Shown piece by piece: positions 6,718 through 13,003 of a stretch of DNA of 15,616 bases. This DNA is from JAGVNX01 sp035290965 (GTDB lineage Archaea; Iainarchaeota; Iainarchaeia; Iainarchaeales; GCA-2688035): NCBI GenBank assembly GCA_035290965.1, contig DATDTD010000014.1:1-15616 (forward strand). The letters run 5' to 3'. Under the pieces are notes generated by a model that did no database searches, was not told where the DNA came from, and saw nothing but the letters and a program-made list of their open reading frames with translations. Made by a program: the position numbers and the translations under genes. How positions within the stretch are numbered: position 1 is the first letter of the stretch; each line of letters opens with the position of its first letter.

Positions 6718-7393
6718 ATTGCTTGTCAAAATCAAGCCTGCTTTTCACTTCAAGCGAGTGGTTATGGAGAATTATCCTGTCTGCATACCCTATGAAAAGC
6801 CCTGTTTCTATTACTCCGGGAACTTCCTTTGCCTGGAATTCTATTTCGTCAAGGTCATAGACTTCGTCGACAAGGACATCGGCTATGAGATGGTTTGTTT
6901 CTGTGCGCACTTCCTTTTCATTGATTTTCCTGAGCTTTACGCGCCCGAGCTTTTCAAGCTGTACAATTGTCCGTTGGCAGCCGAAATGCACTATTTCGCA
7001 GGGAACAATTCCATGCAATCTCTGGACAAAATTTTTTTTGTCCGCAATTACAATGAGTTCTTCCGCGCTCTGCGCAATCATTTTGTCCCTTATGAAGCTC
7101 AAAGAATCAGTCTTTATGTAATTGAAATCAAAGTCTATCTGCGAGGCGAATTCGAAAGCAAGGTCTATCTCGTGCTCGTTCAGCGAAGCCTTGGGAATGT
7201 GCAGATCCGAAAGAATTTTTGCTATTGCATGCGAAGTAGGGACAACGCTCAATTTGATTTTTTTCTCTTCCATCATGAAAGCTATTTTTTTCAGGAAAAC
7301 CTCTGATTCCTGCGAAGCCCCGAAAGACAAAATCATGCCAGGCTTTATGTAACGCAAAGCCAGCGCCTCTATTGTTTCCTCTTTTAAAACCAT
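6716..7393 (-). CDS. rpiA: ribose-5-phosphate isomerase A family protein with altered active site
   Basis: The 225-residue protein aligns along its length with RpiA (E. coli enzyme 219 residues), which interconverts ribose-5-phosphate and ribulose-5-phosphate in the cytoplasm. Recognisable stretches are PGMILSFGASQES (18-30, the phosphate-loop region), SLNEHEIDLAFEFASQI (70-86), YIKTDSLSFIRDKMIAQSAE (92-111) and VPGVIETGLFIGYADRIIL (191-209). Aligned from memory to E. coli, K94 is kept, but D81 is E, D84 is S, the GGG after K94 is TDS, E103 is D and the GTGST loop is GASQE. It may therefore be a weakened or repurposed enzyme, so the symbol denotes family only. Start ATG 7393 is chosen over an upstream extension because a TATA-like box lies about 32 nt before it. 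Confidence 0.8.
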   Translation of the reverse strand: MVLKEETIEALALRYIKPGMILSFGASQESEVFLKKIAFMMEEKKIKLSVVPTSHAIAKILSDLHIPKASLNEHEIDLAFEFASQIDFDFNYIKTDSLSFIRDKMIAQSAEELIVIADKKNFVQRLHGIVPCEIVHFGCQRTIVQLEKLGRVKLRKINEKEVRTETNHLIADVLVDEVYDLDEIEFQAKEVPGVIETGLFIGYADRIILHNHSLEVKSRLDFDKQ

Positions 7394-7418
7394 AAAACCA
7401 AAAAGAAATAGGGCTTCT

Positions 7419-7431
7419 GAATATTTAATTC
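7419..7431 (-). promoter_or_regulatory. TATA-like promoter of the RpiA-family gene
   Basis: The minus strand reads AATTAAATAT about 32 nt upstream of ATG 7393. The segment from box to start (CCCTATTTCTTTTTGGTTTTATG in two parts) closely resembles the one before ATG 5183, implying the same short-leader promoter design. Confidence 0.45.
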
Positions 7432-7453
7432 TTGCTAAACAAAAAAACAGCAA

Positions 7454-7951
7454 TTATTTTTCCGGCGGCGTACAATCGCCCGGGCAGCCTACAAAGTTTT
7501 CCCAAGAATCGCAGGTTCCGTTGTTGTTGCACTGCCCTGTGTTTGCCTGTCCCGTGCAATCAGCGTTCTGTCCGCTCGCAGTGCAAGTTTCTCCAACTGA
7601 ACACGTTTTTACTGTTTCAACAGAAGGGTTTCCCCAGCACATTCCAAGGAAGCAGGGATTTTTCTGGCAGGTTAATTTCCAGACGCTCCATGCATCTTCG
7701 GGAATCGGATACTGCTGTGAATTATAGCCATATGCGGCGAGCGTTGCCTGCATTTCCGCAGAGTTCGGCTCTACGCAGATATTCTGCCAGACACTGTTGC
7801 CTGTGTCAAGCCCGAAGCCTGTTTCCATTTCATTGCATTGCGTGCTCAGCGCGCTTGTAATGTTCGGAAAAAGCAGAAACCCGAGTATTCCCAGAGCCGC
7901 AACTATTATTACGGCAATTATGAGCAATGGGGCGATTCCTTTTCTGTTCAA
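7454..7951 (-). CDS. pilin-like Cys-rich exported protein
   Basis: With the TTG start at 7951 the 165-residue protein begins MNRKGIAPLLIIAVIIVAAL, a class III (type IV pilin-like) signal with the basic RKG processing site directly before a long hydrophobic stretch. The exported part has 12 Cys and ends with a Cys-rich unit (CNNNGTCDSWENFVGCPGDC) of a type often seen in archaeal and bacterial surface proteins. The frame also offers GTG 7960 and TTG 7963. I chose 7951 because GGTG stands 6 nt before it, matching the neighbouring lipoprotein start. It is third in a three-gene minus-strand cluster whose members share a Cys/Trp pattern. Structural pilin subunit versus pilin-anchored binding domain cannot be decided. 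Confidence 0.72.
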   Translation of the reverse strand: MNRKGIAPLLIIAVIIVAALGILGFLLFPNITSALSTQCNEMETGFGLDTGNSVWQNICVEPNSAEMQATLAAYGYNSQQYPIPEDAWSVWKLTCQKNPCFLGMCWGNPSVETVKTCSVGETCTASGQNADCTGQANTGQCNNNGTCDSWENFVGCPGDCTPPEK

Positions 7952-7966
7952 AAAAAACACCAAAAA

Positions 7967-8419
7967 TTACATTTCCCTTACTGTGCAGTTTCCCGTTGTG
8001 CACGGAGGCGGGGGCCTGCCGCTCTGGTCTTCAGTAATGCACTCTGCATTTGTTCCGCTGGAAGAGCTTGAAGCGTTTGCCGAGAGCCTGCAGCCGATGT
8101 ATGTGCCTGCGTCGCAGGGAGTGACATTTACTGTCAATTCCCAAGGATTCAGCCAGTTGCCTGTATTCTTGCAGTCAATGCTTACAACAGAAGAAACCTG
8201 AGGTTCAGTGACATTTGCAAATCCCGAGGCGTTTTCCAAAAGCGCTGTGCCGGGCGCAACGCATTCCTTTGTAGAGAAAGTATCGCCAATATTAACAGTT
8301 GCGACGTATTGCGTCAGTATGCTGTTGCAGGTGTCTGTTGCGCTTGAACTAGTGCCGAGGCATCCTGCCAGGACAAAAACAGCCAGCATGCCAAAAAAAA
8401 TCACAAAATTTTTTTTCAA
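7967..8419 (-). CDS. small Cys-rich lipoprotein
   Basis: The 150-residue protein starts at TTG 8419 with GGTG five nt upstream. It opens with a lipoprotein signal peptide, MKKNFVIFFGMLAVFVLAGC, whose lipobox LAGC predicts lipidation at Cys20. The mature part is Ser/Thr/Asn-rich with NxS/T sequons and a Cys pattern (STKECVAP, VSIDCKN, VNVTPCDAGTYIGC, NAEC) that parallels the genes on both sides. It ends with a short Pro-rich CTTGNC tail. It lies 15 nt after the upstream gene. Function unknown; probably outward-facing and membrane-anchored. Confidence 0.72.
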   Translation of the reverse strand: MKKNFVIFFGMLAVFVLAGCLGTSSSATDTCNSILTQYVATVNIGDTFSTKECVAPGTALLENASGFANVTEPQVSSVVSIDCKNTGNWLNPWELTVNVTPCDAGTYIGCRLSANASSSSSGTNAECITEDQSGRPPPPCTTGNCTVREM

Positions 8420-8434
8420 AAAAACACCTTTTTT

Positions 8435-8896
8435 TTACTGTGTAGTGCAGGCAATCTGATTTTCAGCGCTCGGAACGCCCGGAACAAGGCAGCCTGTTAT
8501 GCCCTGGGCTAAACTGCATTCTTTTATTTCCAAACCCGGAGGATTCCATTTTGGAAAAAGCCATCCGATAAACCAGTTATCATGGTCCGGGTTTCTGTGG
8601 CATTCAATTAAAAGCGCGGAAGGAAAGTTCGGGCGCGGCGTGTTCAATAGCGAAGCGCTGAACTGGAGTATGCTCGCGTTCTGACCCACGCACTGCCATG
8701 CAGATGCAACTCCGTCAGTGACTCCGCCTGCATCGGCTTCAATGCCGTCGCAGACCTGTTCACAGCCATTGATGTTCTTGCAGGAAAAATTCTGCACAAT
8801 AACAGGCTGGGCATAAGCGCCTATGCCTATGCTCCCGATTATCATTAAAACAACCAGCAGGCTTTTTTTCGAAAAAACAGTTTCTTTTTTCAGCAT
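8435..8896 (-). CDS. small secreted Cys-rich protein, first gene of the cluster
   Basis: From ATG 8896 the 153-residue product begins MLKKETVFSKKSLLVVLMII, with a Sec signal ending near IGAYA-QPV, so it is exported. A longer in-frame form from TTG 8920 adds eight residues (MHAQTGFC) before the signal and is less likely. The mature region has the cluster's Cys/Trp pattern (SAWQCVGQN, ALLIECHRN, LEIKECSLAQGITGC, NQIACT). No enzymatic motif was recognised. A weak TATA-like element (CTTTAAAC, about 8928-8936) precedes it. Confidence 0.72.
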   Translation of the reverse strand: MLKKETVFSKKSLLVVLMIIGSIGIGAYAQPVIVQNFSCKNINGCEQVCDGIEADAGGVTDGVASAWQCVGQNASILQFSASLLNTPRPNFPSALLIECHRNPDHDNWFIGWLFPKWNPPGLEIKECSLAQGITGCLVPGVPSAENQIACTTQ

Positions 8897-8995
8897 GCAA
8901 AATCCCGTTTGTGCATGCAATAACTTGTTTAAAGTTGTTCTTAAACCTTGCGATTTGCTGCCTGTTTTTACGCAAAAAAATAGTCCGAGTAATTG

Positions 8996-9238
8996 TTATA
9001 TTTTTTGCCTGAGTTTTTCGTATTCCTGCCTTGAAATTTTTGCTTGTTTTAATATTTCTTTGATTAACCCGATTCCAAGCTCTTCGTTCCCGTGAATTGG
9101 AACAACTGTTTTTCTTCCATCCGAATGGATAAATCTTGCGTGGCTGCCGACTTGGTGCACTTTTTGAAAACCGATTTTTTCCAAAAGCCTTGACATTTCT
9201 TTGCCGGAAACAGGAATAAGCCTTGGCACAGAACTCAC
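8996..9238 (-). CDS. hicA: HicA-family mRNA interferase toxin
   Basis: The 80-residue protein matches the HicA (YcfA) small double-stranded-RNA-binding fold: PVSGKEMSRLLEKIGFQKVH, then GSHARFIH with the family's catalytic His in GSH, then VVPIHGNEELGIGLIKEILKQAKI. HicA toxins cleave mRNA and are neutralised by HicB. The GTG start at 9238 overlaps the hicB stop by 4 nt (GTGA). A second in-frame GTG at 9229 would give the more family-like start MPRLIPVSGKE; neither has a strong ribosome-binding site. Gene order antitoxin then toxin is one of the known hic arrangements. Confidence 0.9.
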   Translation of the reverse strand: MSSVPRLIPVSGKEMSRLLEKIGFQKVHQVGSHARFIHSDGRKTVVPIHGNEELGIGLIKEILKQAKISRQEYEKLRQKI

Positions 9239-9462
9239 GCTTTTATTTGGACAGTCTGCAAGCCAATAAACTTCGTTTGCGGCAATTCAATTTTTTCGGC
9301 TTCCAGGCAAACCCGGATTGCTTCTTTTATTCTTTCCAAAACCTGTGAAATAGTTTTTCCCTGGGTATGGCAGCCCTGTATGTCCGGAACCTTGGCTATA
9401 AACCAGCCCTCAGAATCCTGTTCAATCAGAACAACAAAGTTGTAAACCTTTTCCTTGCGCAT
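9235..9462 (-). CDS. hicB: HicB-family antitoxin
   Basis: The 75-residue protein carries the HicB partial RNase H-like fold: YNFVVLIEQDSEGWFIAKVP, then DIQGCHTQGKTISQVLERIKEAI. It starts at ATG 9462 and is translationally coupled to hicA through the 4-nt overlap. It has no obvious C-terminal DNA-binding domain (it ends about 25 residues after the core), so autoregulation may be weak or lacking. The pair sits directly downstream of tRNA-Thr with its own TATA-like promoter. Confidence 0.9.
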   Translation of the reverse strand: MRKEKVYNFVVLIEQDSEGWFIAKVPDIQGCHTQGKTISQVLERIKEAIRVCLEAEKIELPQTKFIGLQTVQIKA

Positions 9463-9486
9463 AGAAATAACAGTGCAATAAAAACC

Positions 9487-9499
9487 ATTTAAATATATC
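9487..9499 (-). promoter_or_regulatory. TATA-like promoter of hicBA
   Basis: The minus strand reads GATATATTTAAAT, centred about 31 nt upstream of ATG 9462, with no Shine-Dalgarno in between. This predicts a leaderless or very short-leader hicBA mRNA separate from the tRNA-Thr transcript. Confidence 0.55.
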
Positions 9500-9516
9500 T
9501 AAGAAAAATAAAACAG

Positions 9517-9606
9517 AGCCCGAGGTGGGATTCGCACCCACGACCTGTTGATTTTTGCCTTAATAAAAGATACCAATCAACGGCACCACTACTATGCTAC
9601 CCGGGC
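9517..9606 (-). tRNA. tRNA-Thr(GGU) with an 18-nt intron
   Basis: The minus strand forms acceptor GCCCGGG/CTCGGGC with discriminator T73 (as in many archaeal tRNA-Thr), D arm GCAT/GTGC, anticodon stem GTTGA/TCAAC and T stem GTGGG/CCCAC. The loop TTGGTA plus A gives anticodon GGT (9574-9572). Eighteen extra nt (9553-9570) lie after A37, the canonical archaeal 37/38 intron site, and can form a short helix (CTTT/AAGG). The spliced tRNA is 72 nt. The T loop is TGCGAAT, with G at position 55 where T (pseudouridine) is nearly invariant. CCA is not encoded. A TATA-like box (TATTAAAATT, about 9633-9643) lies 30 nt upstream. Confidence 0.88.
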
Positions 9607-9631
9607 AATAATTACAAAAAATTAGCATTGA

Positions 9632-9644
9632 AAACAATTTTAAT
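9632..9644 (-). promoter_or_regulatory. TATA-like promoter of tRNA-Thr
   Basis: The minus strand reads GCTATTAAAATT, centred about 32 nt before the tRNA 5' end. The spacing fits transcription starting a few nt upstream of the mature tRNA. Confidence 0.45.
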
Positions 9645-9670
9645 AGCTTTCTCAAGTTTTGATGGCTACT

Positions 9671-10159
9671 TTATTGATTACAAATCCCACCGGCGGATTC
9701 ATCACAAGTGAATGTTTGACCGGCAGAACAATTTGTGTAGCAAACCCCGTTGCATTTTGTAGTGTTTGGAGGGCACGGGATAACCACAGAAGCTTTTTCA
9801 TTGAAGGAAGCATTATTAAACTCGTTCAAAAAATTTGCCCCCTTTTCAAGAGTTCCTGAGAGATACAAGAAAAAGAAAACACTAATCACAAGAATTAAAA
9901 CAAAAATTGCAATGCCTGGTTTTCCTTCTTGCAGCCAACCAATTAGTTTTGATGCAATATAAAGAATCAGTGCTAATAAAAAAATATAAGGGCCAATGGT
10001 AAATGCAAAAAGATATAATAAAAACGCTCTGCCAAAAATCACTCCAAAGAATAGCCCCCCTACAACCAAAGCGTAACATGCAATAATTACACCTAAAGCG
10101 ATAAGGGAATAGCCTTCAAATTTCTTTATTAATTCTATTTTATTTGGGTCATCATGCAT
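9671..10159 (-). CDS. small polytopic membrane protein with Cys-rich tail
   Basis: The 162-residue protein starts at ATG 10159. Hydrophobic segments lie at about residues 17-43, 44-73 (long enough for one or two helices) and 82-101, giving three or four membrane helices. The remaining 60 residues end in a compact Cys cluster (CPPNTTKCNGVCYTNC, then C at intervals to ICNQ) with seven Cys, likely disulfide-bonded and therefore outside; this favours three helices with N-in topology. Family not recognised. The tail resembles the Cys-rich modules of the exported proteins at 7454-8896. A TATA-like element adjoins the start, so the transcription start is unclear. Confidence 0.7.
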   Translation of the reverse strand: MHDDPNKIELIKKFEGYSLIALGVIIACYALVVGGLFFGVIFGRAFLLYLFAFTIGPYIFLLALILYIASKLIGWLQEGKPGIAIFVLILVISVFFFLYLSGTLEKGANFLNEFNNASFNEKASVVIPCPPNTTKCNGVCYTNCSAGQTFTCDESAGGICNQ

Positions 10160-10338
10160 TTATAAATTAAAATAACCGAAACCTTTTTACAGGCTTTTTT
10201 CTGCTTGCTTCATTTGATCAACTTACCTTCTTGATTTCCGTCCTTGCCTTGTTTTTTTAATTAAATTGCAGATTTTCAAACTTAAAGAATCTTTTTAATA
10301 GGTTTGGGCGTGCGGAAGTTATTATTTGGCTTGAGCGC
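10160..10338. other. intergenic spacer without a supported gene
   Basis: This A/T-rich spacer lies between the membrane protein start and the lipoprotein protease stop. It contains a T7 run (10252-10258) on the plus strand and TTAATTAAATT but no credible ORF, tRNA or strong hairpin. A possible TATA-like GTAAAAAGG on the minus strand lies about 29 nt before ATG 10159. Confidence 0.5.
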
Positions 10339-11373
10339 TTATTTGGGGTGTGTTAGCAATTCCATTGTTATGTTTGCGTCAACTGTTTCTTGCATTTTTC
10401 TTATTAAGTTTTCATTTGACGAGTCTTTTTCAACAATCAAACTTTTTAGTAATTTTTTGAATTTATCCAAGTCATATTTGTCAATAAGTTTTTTTACTAT
10501 CCAACGAGCATATTCATAAGCCAATCCCCTATCCCTAACGTCTTGTGGAGTTTTTGGATCCCAGTTCTCAATACCTTCAATTTCTCTTCTGTAATCTATT
10601 CTTGTTTCGCTGATTGTTGCTTCGGTATATTCCGCGATTCCTTCGTCAAACCAGACAGGCATCCACGCTTTTTCCGTGGAGGCATGGGTTAATTCATGCA
10701 ATATTGTTTTGTTGAATTCTGGTCTGTTAATACTATCAAGCAAAATTACATCGTTACCGAGATACATTCCACCAACGCCCGTTTTGTATGCTACAAATAA
10801 GTAGTATTTTCTTGAAAGCGGAAGCCCAGTTATTTCTTCTATTTTGTTAAAGTCTTGGCAAATTTCTTCAAAGTTAGTTTTGAATCTTGACAAATCCATA
10901 TCTTGTGTTGCCGGGTAAACAAAATTACAAACTTGTTTGGGTTGGGAGCCGGTTATTATTGTGATGTTTTTGCTGCCAGTGAAAATGTATTCTGTATCAT
11001 TCAAAATGTTTACATCAACTGGGTTAATTAATAATCTTATTCTGTCTGCAGAACTTGCGGGTGTAAAAAAAGTCATCAAACAAATATCGTCAAAACAATC
11101 TGCATCAAAATCTAAAGAATATTCACTATCTTGCCATTCTCCATCAAAATAATCTTGTTGCTTAAAATTAATTTTGTTTTTATAAACTTCCAGGTTGTAA
11201 AGTATTGTGAATTCTGGCAAGCGGCTTGTTATTTCTGTTGATTGTAAATCTGGAATGTCTTTGTTCTCGCCAGAATTAGTGCCTTCCATGGTTTGTTCGG
11301 TTGGTTGTATGCACCCAACAAACAAAATTGCAAGTAAAATTAATATTATTCCAAAAGAAATTTTTGCCTTCAT
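10339..11373 (-). CDS. lipoprotein gluzincin metalloprotease (HExxH)
   Basis: The 344-residue protein opens with a lipoprotein signal, MKAKISFGIILILLAILFVGC, predicting lipidation at Cys21 and an extracytoplasmic enzyme. Residues 22-50 are a polar linker. The catalytic core has ILHELTHAS (zinc ligands in HExxH) followed 16-20 residues later by WFDEGIAEYTEAT, whose Glu supplies the third ligand, the pattern of Peptidase MA-like gluzincins. A Tyr/Arg/Lys-rich helical region (LAYEYARWIVKKL) follows, as in related peptidases. The mid-domain has four or five Cys. ATG 11373 lies 8 nt after the hisS stop, so the gene is probably cotranscribed with hisS. Substrate unknown; cell-surface protein processing or nutrient peptide scavenging is possible. 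Confidence 0.82.
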   Translation of the reverse strand: MKAKISFGIILILLAILFVGCIQPTEQTMEGTNSGENKDIPDLQSTEITSRLPEFTILYNLEVYKNKINFKQQDYFDGEWQDSEYSLDFDADCFDDICLMTFFTPASSADRIRLLINPVDVNILNDTEYIFTGSKNITIITGSQPKQVCNFVYPATQDMDLSRFKTNFEEICQDFNKIEEITGLPLSRKYYLFVAYKTGVGGMYLGNDVILLDSINRPEFNKTILHELTHASTEKAWMPVWFDEGIAEYTEATISETRIDYRREIEGIENWDPKTPQDVRDRGLAYEYARWIVKKLIDKYDLDKFKKLLKSLIVEKDSSNENLIRKMQETVDANITMELLTHPK

Positions 11374-11381
11374 TTTAACAC

Positions 11382-12638
11382 TTATTTTTCCAGAATTTCC
11401 TTCAGCTTTTCCAGTTCCCTTAATTTTATTTTTTCCTGTTTTCCAGTCTGCATGTTTTTCAGGGCAAGCTCTCCCTGTTTCAATTCGTTTTCCCCGATAA
11501 TTGCGACAAAAGGAATTGCTTTTTTGTTTGCATACTCAAGGTTTTTCTGCAGGTTTCTCTGCATTAAATCAGTTTCAACATTCAATCCAAGAGCGCGGAG
11601 TTCGAGAGCGATTTTCTGGGTTTTTTTCGCAGCCTCTTCTCCAAGGGAAATCAAAAGAAGAGAGGTTTTGCTTTTGCCGAATTCCTCAAGTTTTTTTCCT
11701 TCAAGAGAATCAAGCAGCCTGTCAATTCCGAAACTAATCCCTACTGCTGGAGTTGCGCCTCCGCCATAAGCCTGAATCAGGTTGTCGTATCTTCCTCCTG
11801 CGCCGACGCTTGTTCCCGCGCATGCGATTTCAAAGACATTCCCAGTGTAATATTCCAAGCCGCGCGCAAGCCCTGCATCAAATTTCACGAATTTTTCCAA
11901 GGAAGCCTCTTTGCAGTAATCAAGCAGTTCTTTCAATTCGTTAAATCCTTTTTTGTCCTTTACTATTTTTCCTACTTTTTCAAGATTGTTTTCCTTTATT
12001 GCTTCAAGAATCTTTGTTGAAATTCCTTTTTCCTCAAGCTCTTCTTCAACGCCTTTTTCCCCTATTTTGTCAAGCTTGTCAATGCTTCTCAAACAGTCAA
12101 GCATTCTTTCTTTTTTTACTCCGCATGCAAGAGCTGTTTCTTCAAGCAGCTTTTTGTTTGAAACCCGCACAAAAAATTCCAAGCCGAGCTTTTTCATTGC
12201 TCCGCATGCAAGCGCAATGCATTCAAAATCCGCAAGCACTGAAGCGCTTCCCACAATGTCAGCATCTGCCTGTGTAAATGAACGGTAGCGTTTTGCTCCT
12301 GGGCGGTCATATCTGTACACTGGGCCAAACTGGTATCTCTTGAACGGTTTCTGCAACTGGGGATTTGAGGCAACCACGCGCGCGAGCGGGACAGTCAAAT
12401 CAAATCTCAATCCGAGTTCTCTCTCAGATTTGTCCTTGAAATAATAAATCTCGTCTTTTATTGCCTCTCCCGCGCTTCCCTTTGCTGCGAGCAGTGCGAA
12501 ATCCTCTACAATCGGAGTTTCAAGCGGCTCAAAACCATAGGCTTCGAATTCGCGCCTAATCAAATCCTCTATTGCCTGCTTTTTTTTTGCCTCTGCAGGC
12601 AGAAAATCCTTCATTCCGCGCACTGTCTGGAATTTCAT
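11382..12638 (-). CDS. hisS: histidyl-tRNA synthetase
   Basis: The 418-residue class II synthetase charges tRNA-His with histidine. Visible features are the N-terminal FQTVRGMKDFLP, RFDLTVPLARVVA, motif 2 around YRYDRPGAKRYRSFTQADAD, the histidine-binding ARGLEYYTGNVFE, VGAGGRYDNL, motif 3 PAVGISFGIDRLL, and a C-terminal anticodon-binding domain from about residue 320 (LLLISLGEEAAKK...). Length is normal for the family and no key motif is missing. Start ATG 12638 follows a TATA-like box by about 34 nt. Its cognate tRNA-His lies 100 nt upstream on the same strand; the lipoprotein protease follows 8 nt downstream. Confidence 0.97.
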   Translation of the reverse strand: MKFQTVRGMKDFLPAEAKKKQAIEDLIRREFEAYGFEPLETPIVEDFALLAAKGSAGEAIKDEIYYFKDKSERELGLRFDLTVPLARVVASNPQLQKPFKRYQFGPVYRYDRPGAKRYRSFTQADADIVGSASVLADFECIALACGAMKKLGLEFFVRVSNKKLLEETALACGVKKERMLDCLRSIDKLDKIGEKGVEEELEEKGISTKILEAIKENNLEKVGKIVKDKKGFNELKELLDYCKEASLEKFVKFDAGLARGLEYYTGNVFEIACAGTSVGAGGRYDNLIQAYGGGATPAVGISFGIDRLLDSLEGKKLEEFGKSKTSLLLISLGEEAAKKTQKIALELRALGLNVETDLMQRNLQKNLEYANKKAIPFVAIIGENELKQGELALKNMQTGKQEKIKLRELEKLKEILEK

Positions 12639-12666
12639 GCTGAATCACTATTGAAATTGTTTCTTC

Positions 12667-12678
12667 TGAATTTATAGT
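12667..12678 (-). promoter_or_regulatory. TATA-like promoter of hisS
   Basis: The minus strand reads ACTATAAATTC, centred about 34 nt before ATG 12638. It gives hisS a possible promoter of its own in addition to read-through from tRNA-His. Confidence 0.5.
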
Positions 12679-12703
12679 TTTTCTCTTTTGGAACGACTGG
12701 AGA

Positions 12704-12732
12704 CTTTTCTCTTTTTTCCAAAAAGAGAAAAG
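12704..12732 (-). terminator. 13-bp hairpin between tRNA-His and hisS
   Basis: CTTTTCTCTTTTT (12704-12716) and AAAAAGAGAAAAG (12720-12732) are exact reverse complements with a 3-nt loop. In the minus-strand transcript it follows tRNA-His by 6 nt and starts with a U-rich arm, which suits archaeal termination. A third copy of the pyrimidine tract (TTTTTCTCTTTT, 12678-12689) could compete for pairing, so a switch affecting read-through into hisS is conceivable but unproven. Confidence 0.55.
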
Positions 12733-12738
12733 GCTTAG

Positions 12739-12810
12739 GGCCGGTGCCGGGAGTCGGACCCGATTCGAAGGCTCCACAGGCCTTCATCATACCGTTAGAC
12801 CACACCAGCC
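12739..12810 (-). tRNA. tRNA-His(GUG), intronless, with encoded G-1
   Basis: The minus strand reads G-1 then acceptor GCTGGTG pairing with CACCGGC and C73, so the His-specific G-1:C73 pair is encoded. The anticodon stem AAGGC/GCCTT encloses CTGTGGA, giving anticodon GTG. The D arm is weak (GTC/GAT), and the T stem TCGGG/CCCGG encloses TCCGACT, with C at position 55 instead of the near-universal T. No intron and no encoded CCA. It stands directly upstream of hisS. A TATA-like box (AAGTATAAG, 12838-12846) lies about 32 nt before it. Confidence 0.9.
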
Positions 12811-12836
12811 AGTCTGATGAATACGCTTGGAAAAAA

Positions 12837-12848
12837 TTCTTATACTTA
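12837..12848 (-). promoter_or_regulatory. TATA-like promoter of tRNA-His
   Basis: The minus strand reads TAAGTATAAGAA about 32 nt before the tRNA 5' end. Nothing else in 12811-12965 is supported as a gene. Confidence 0.45.
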
Positions 12849-12965
12849 ATCAAATCCTCAGAATCAGGGAAATCATTGCTTTTGATGAAGAAAATTCCTT
12901 CTCATTCAAATCAGCTGAAATAATCTTCATGGCTTGTTTTTAAAAACCATTGCCCTGCCTGCAAA

Positions 12966-12976
12966 AAGTTATATTT
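12966..12976 (+). promoter_or_regulatory. TATA-like promoter of the Arg/Gln-rich protein
   Basis: AAGTTATATTT is centred about 33 nt before ATG 13004 with no Shine-Dalgarno in between, the same spacing seen for the other short-leader genes here. This is the main reason for choosing 13004 as the start. Confidence 0.45.
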
Positions 12977-13003
12977 CCCAACTGCCTTTATTATGCGGTT
13001 TTT

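Noticed and set aside
8897..8920. TTG 8920 start for the first Cys-rich protein
   Set aside because: It would place MHAQTGFC before a normal Sec signal; ATG 8896 gives a standard basic-hydrophobic signal peptide.
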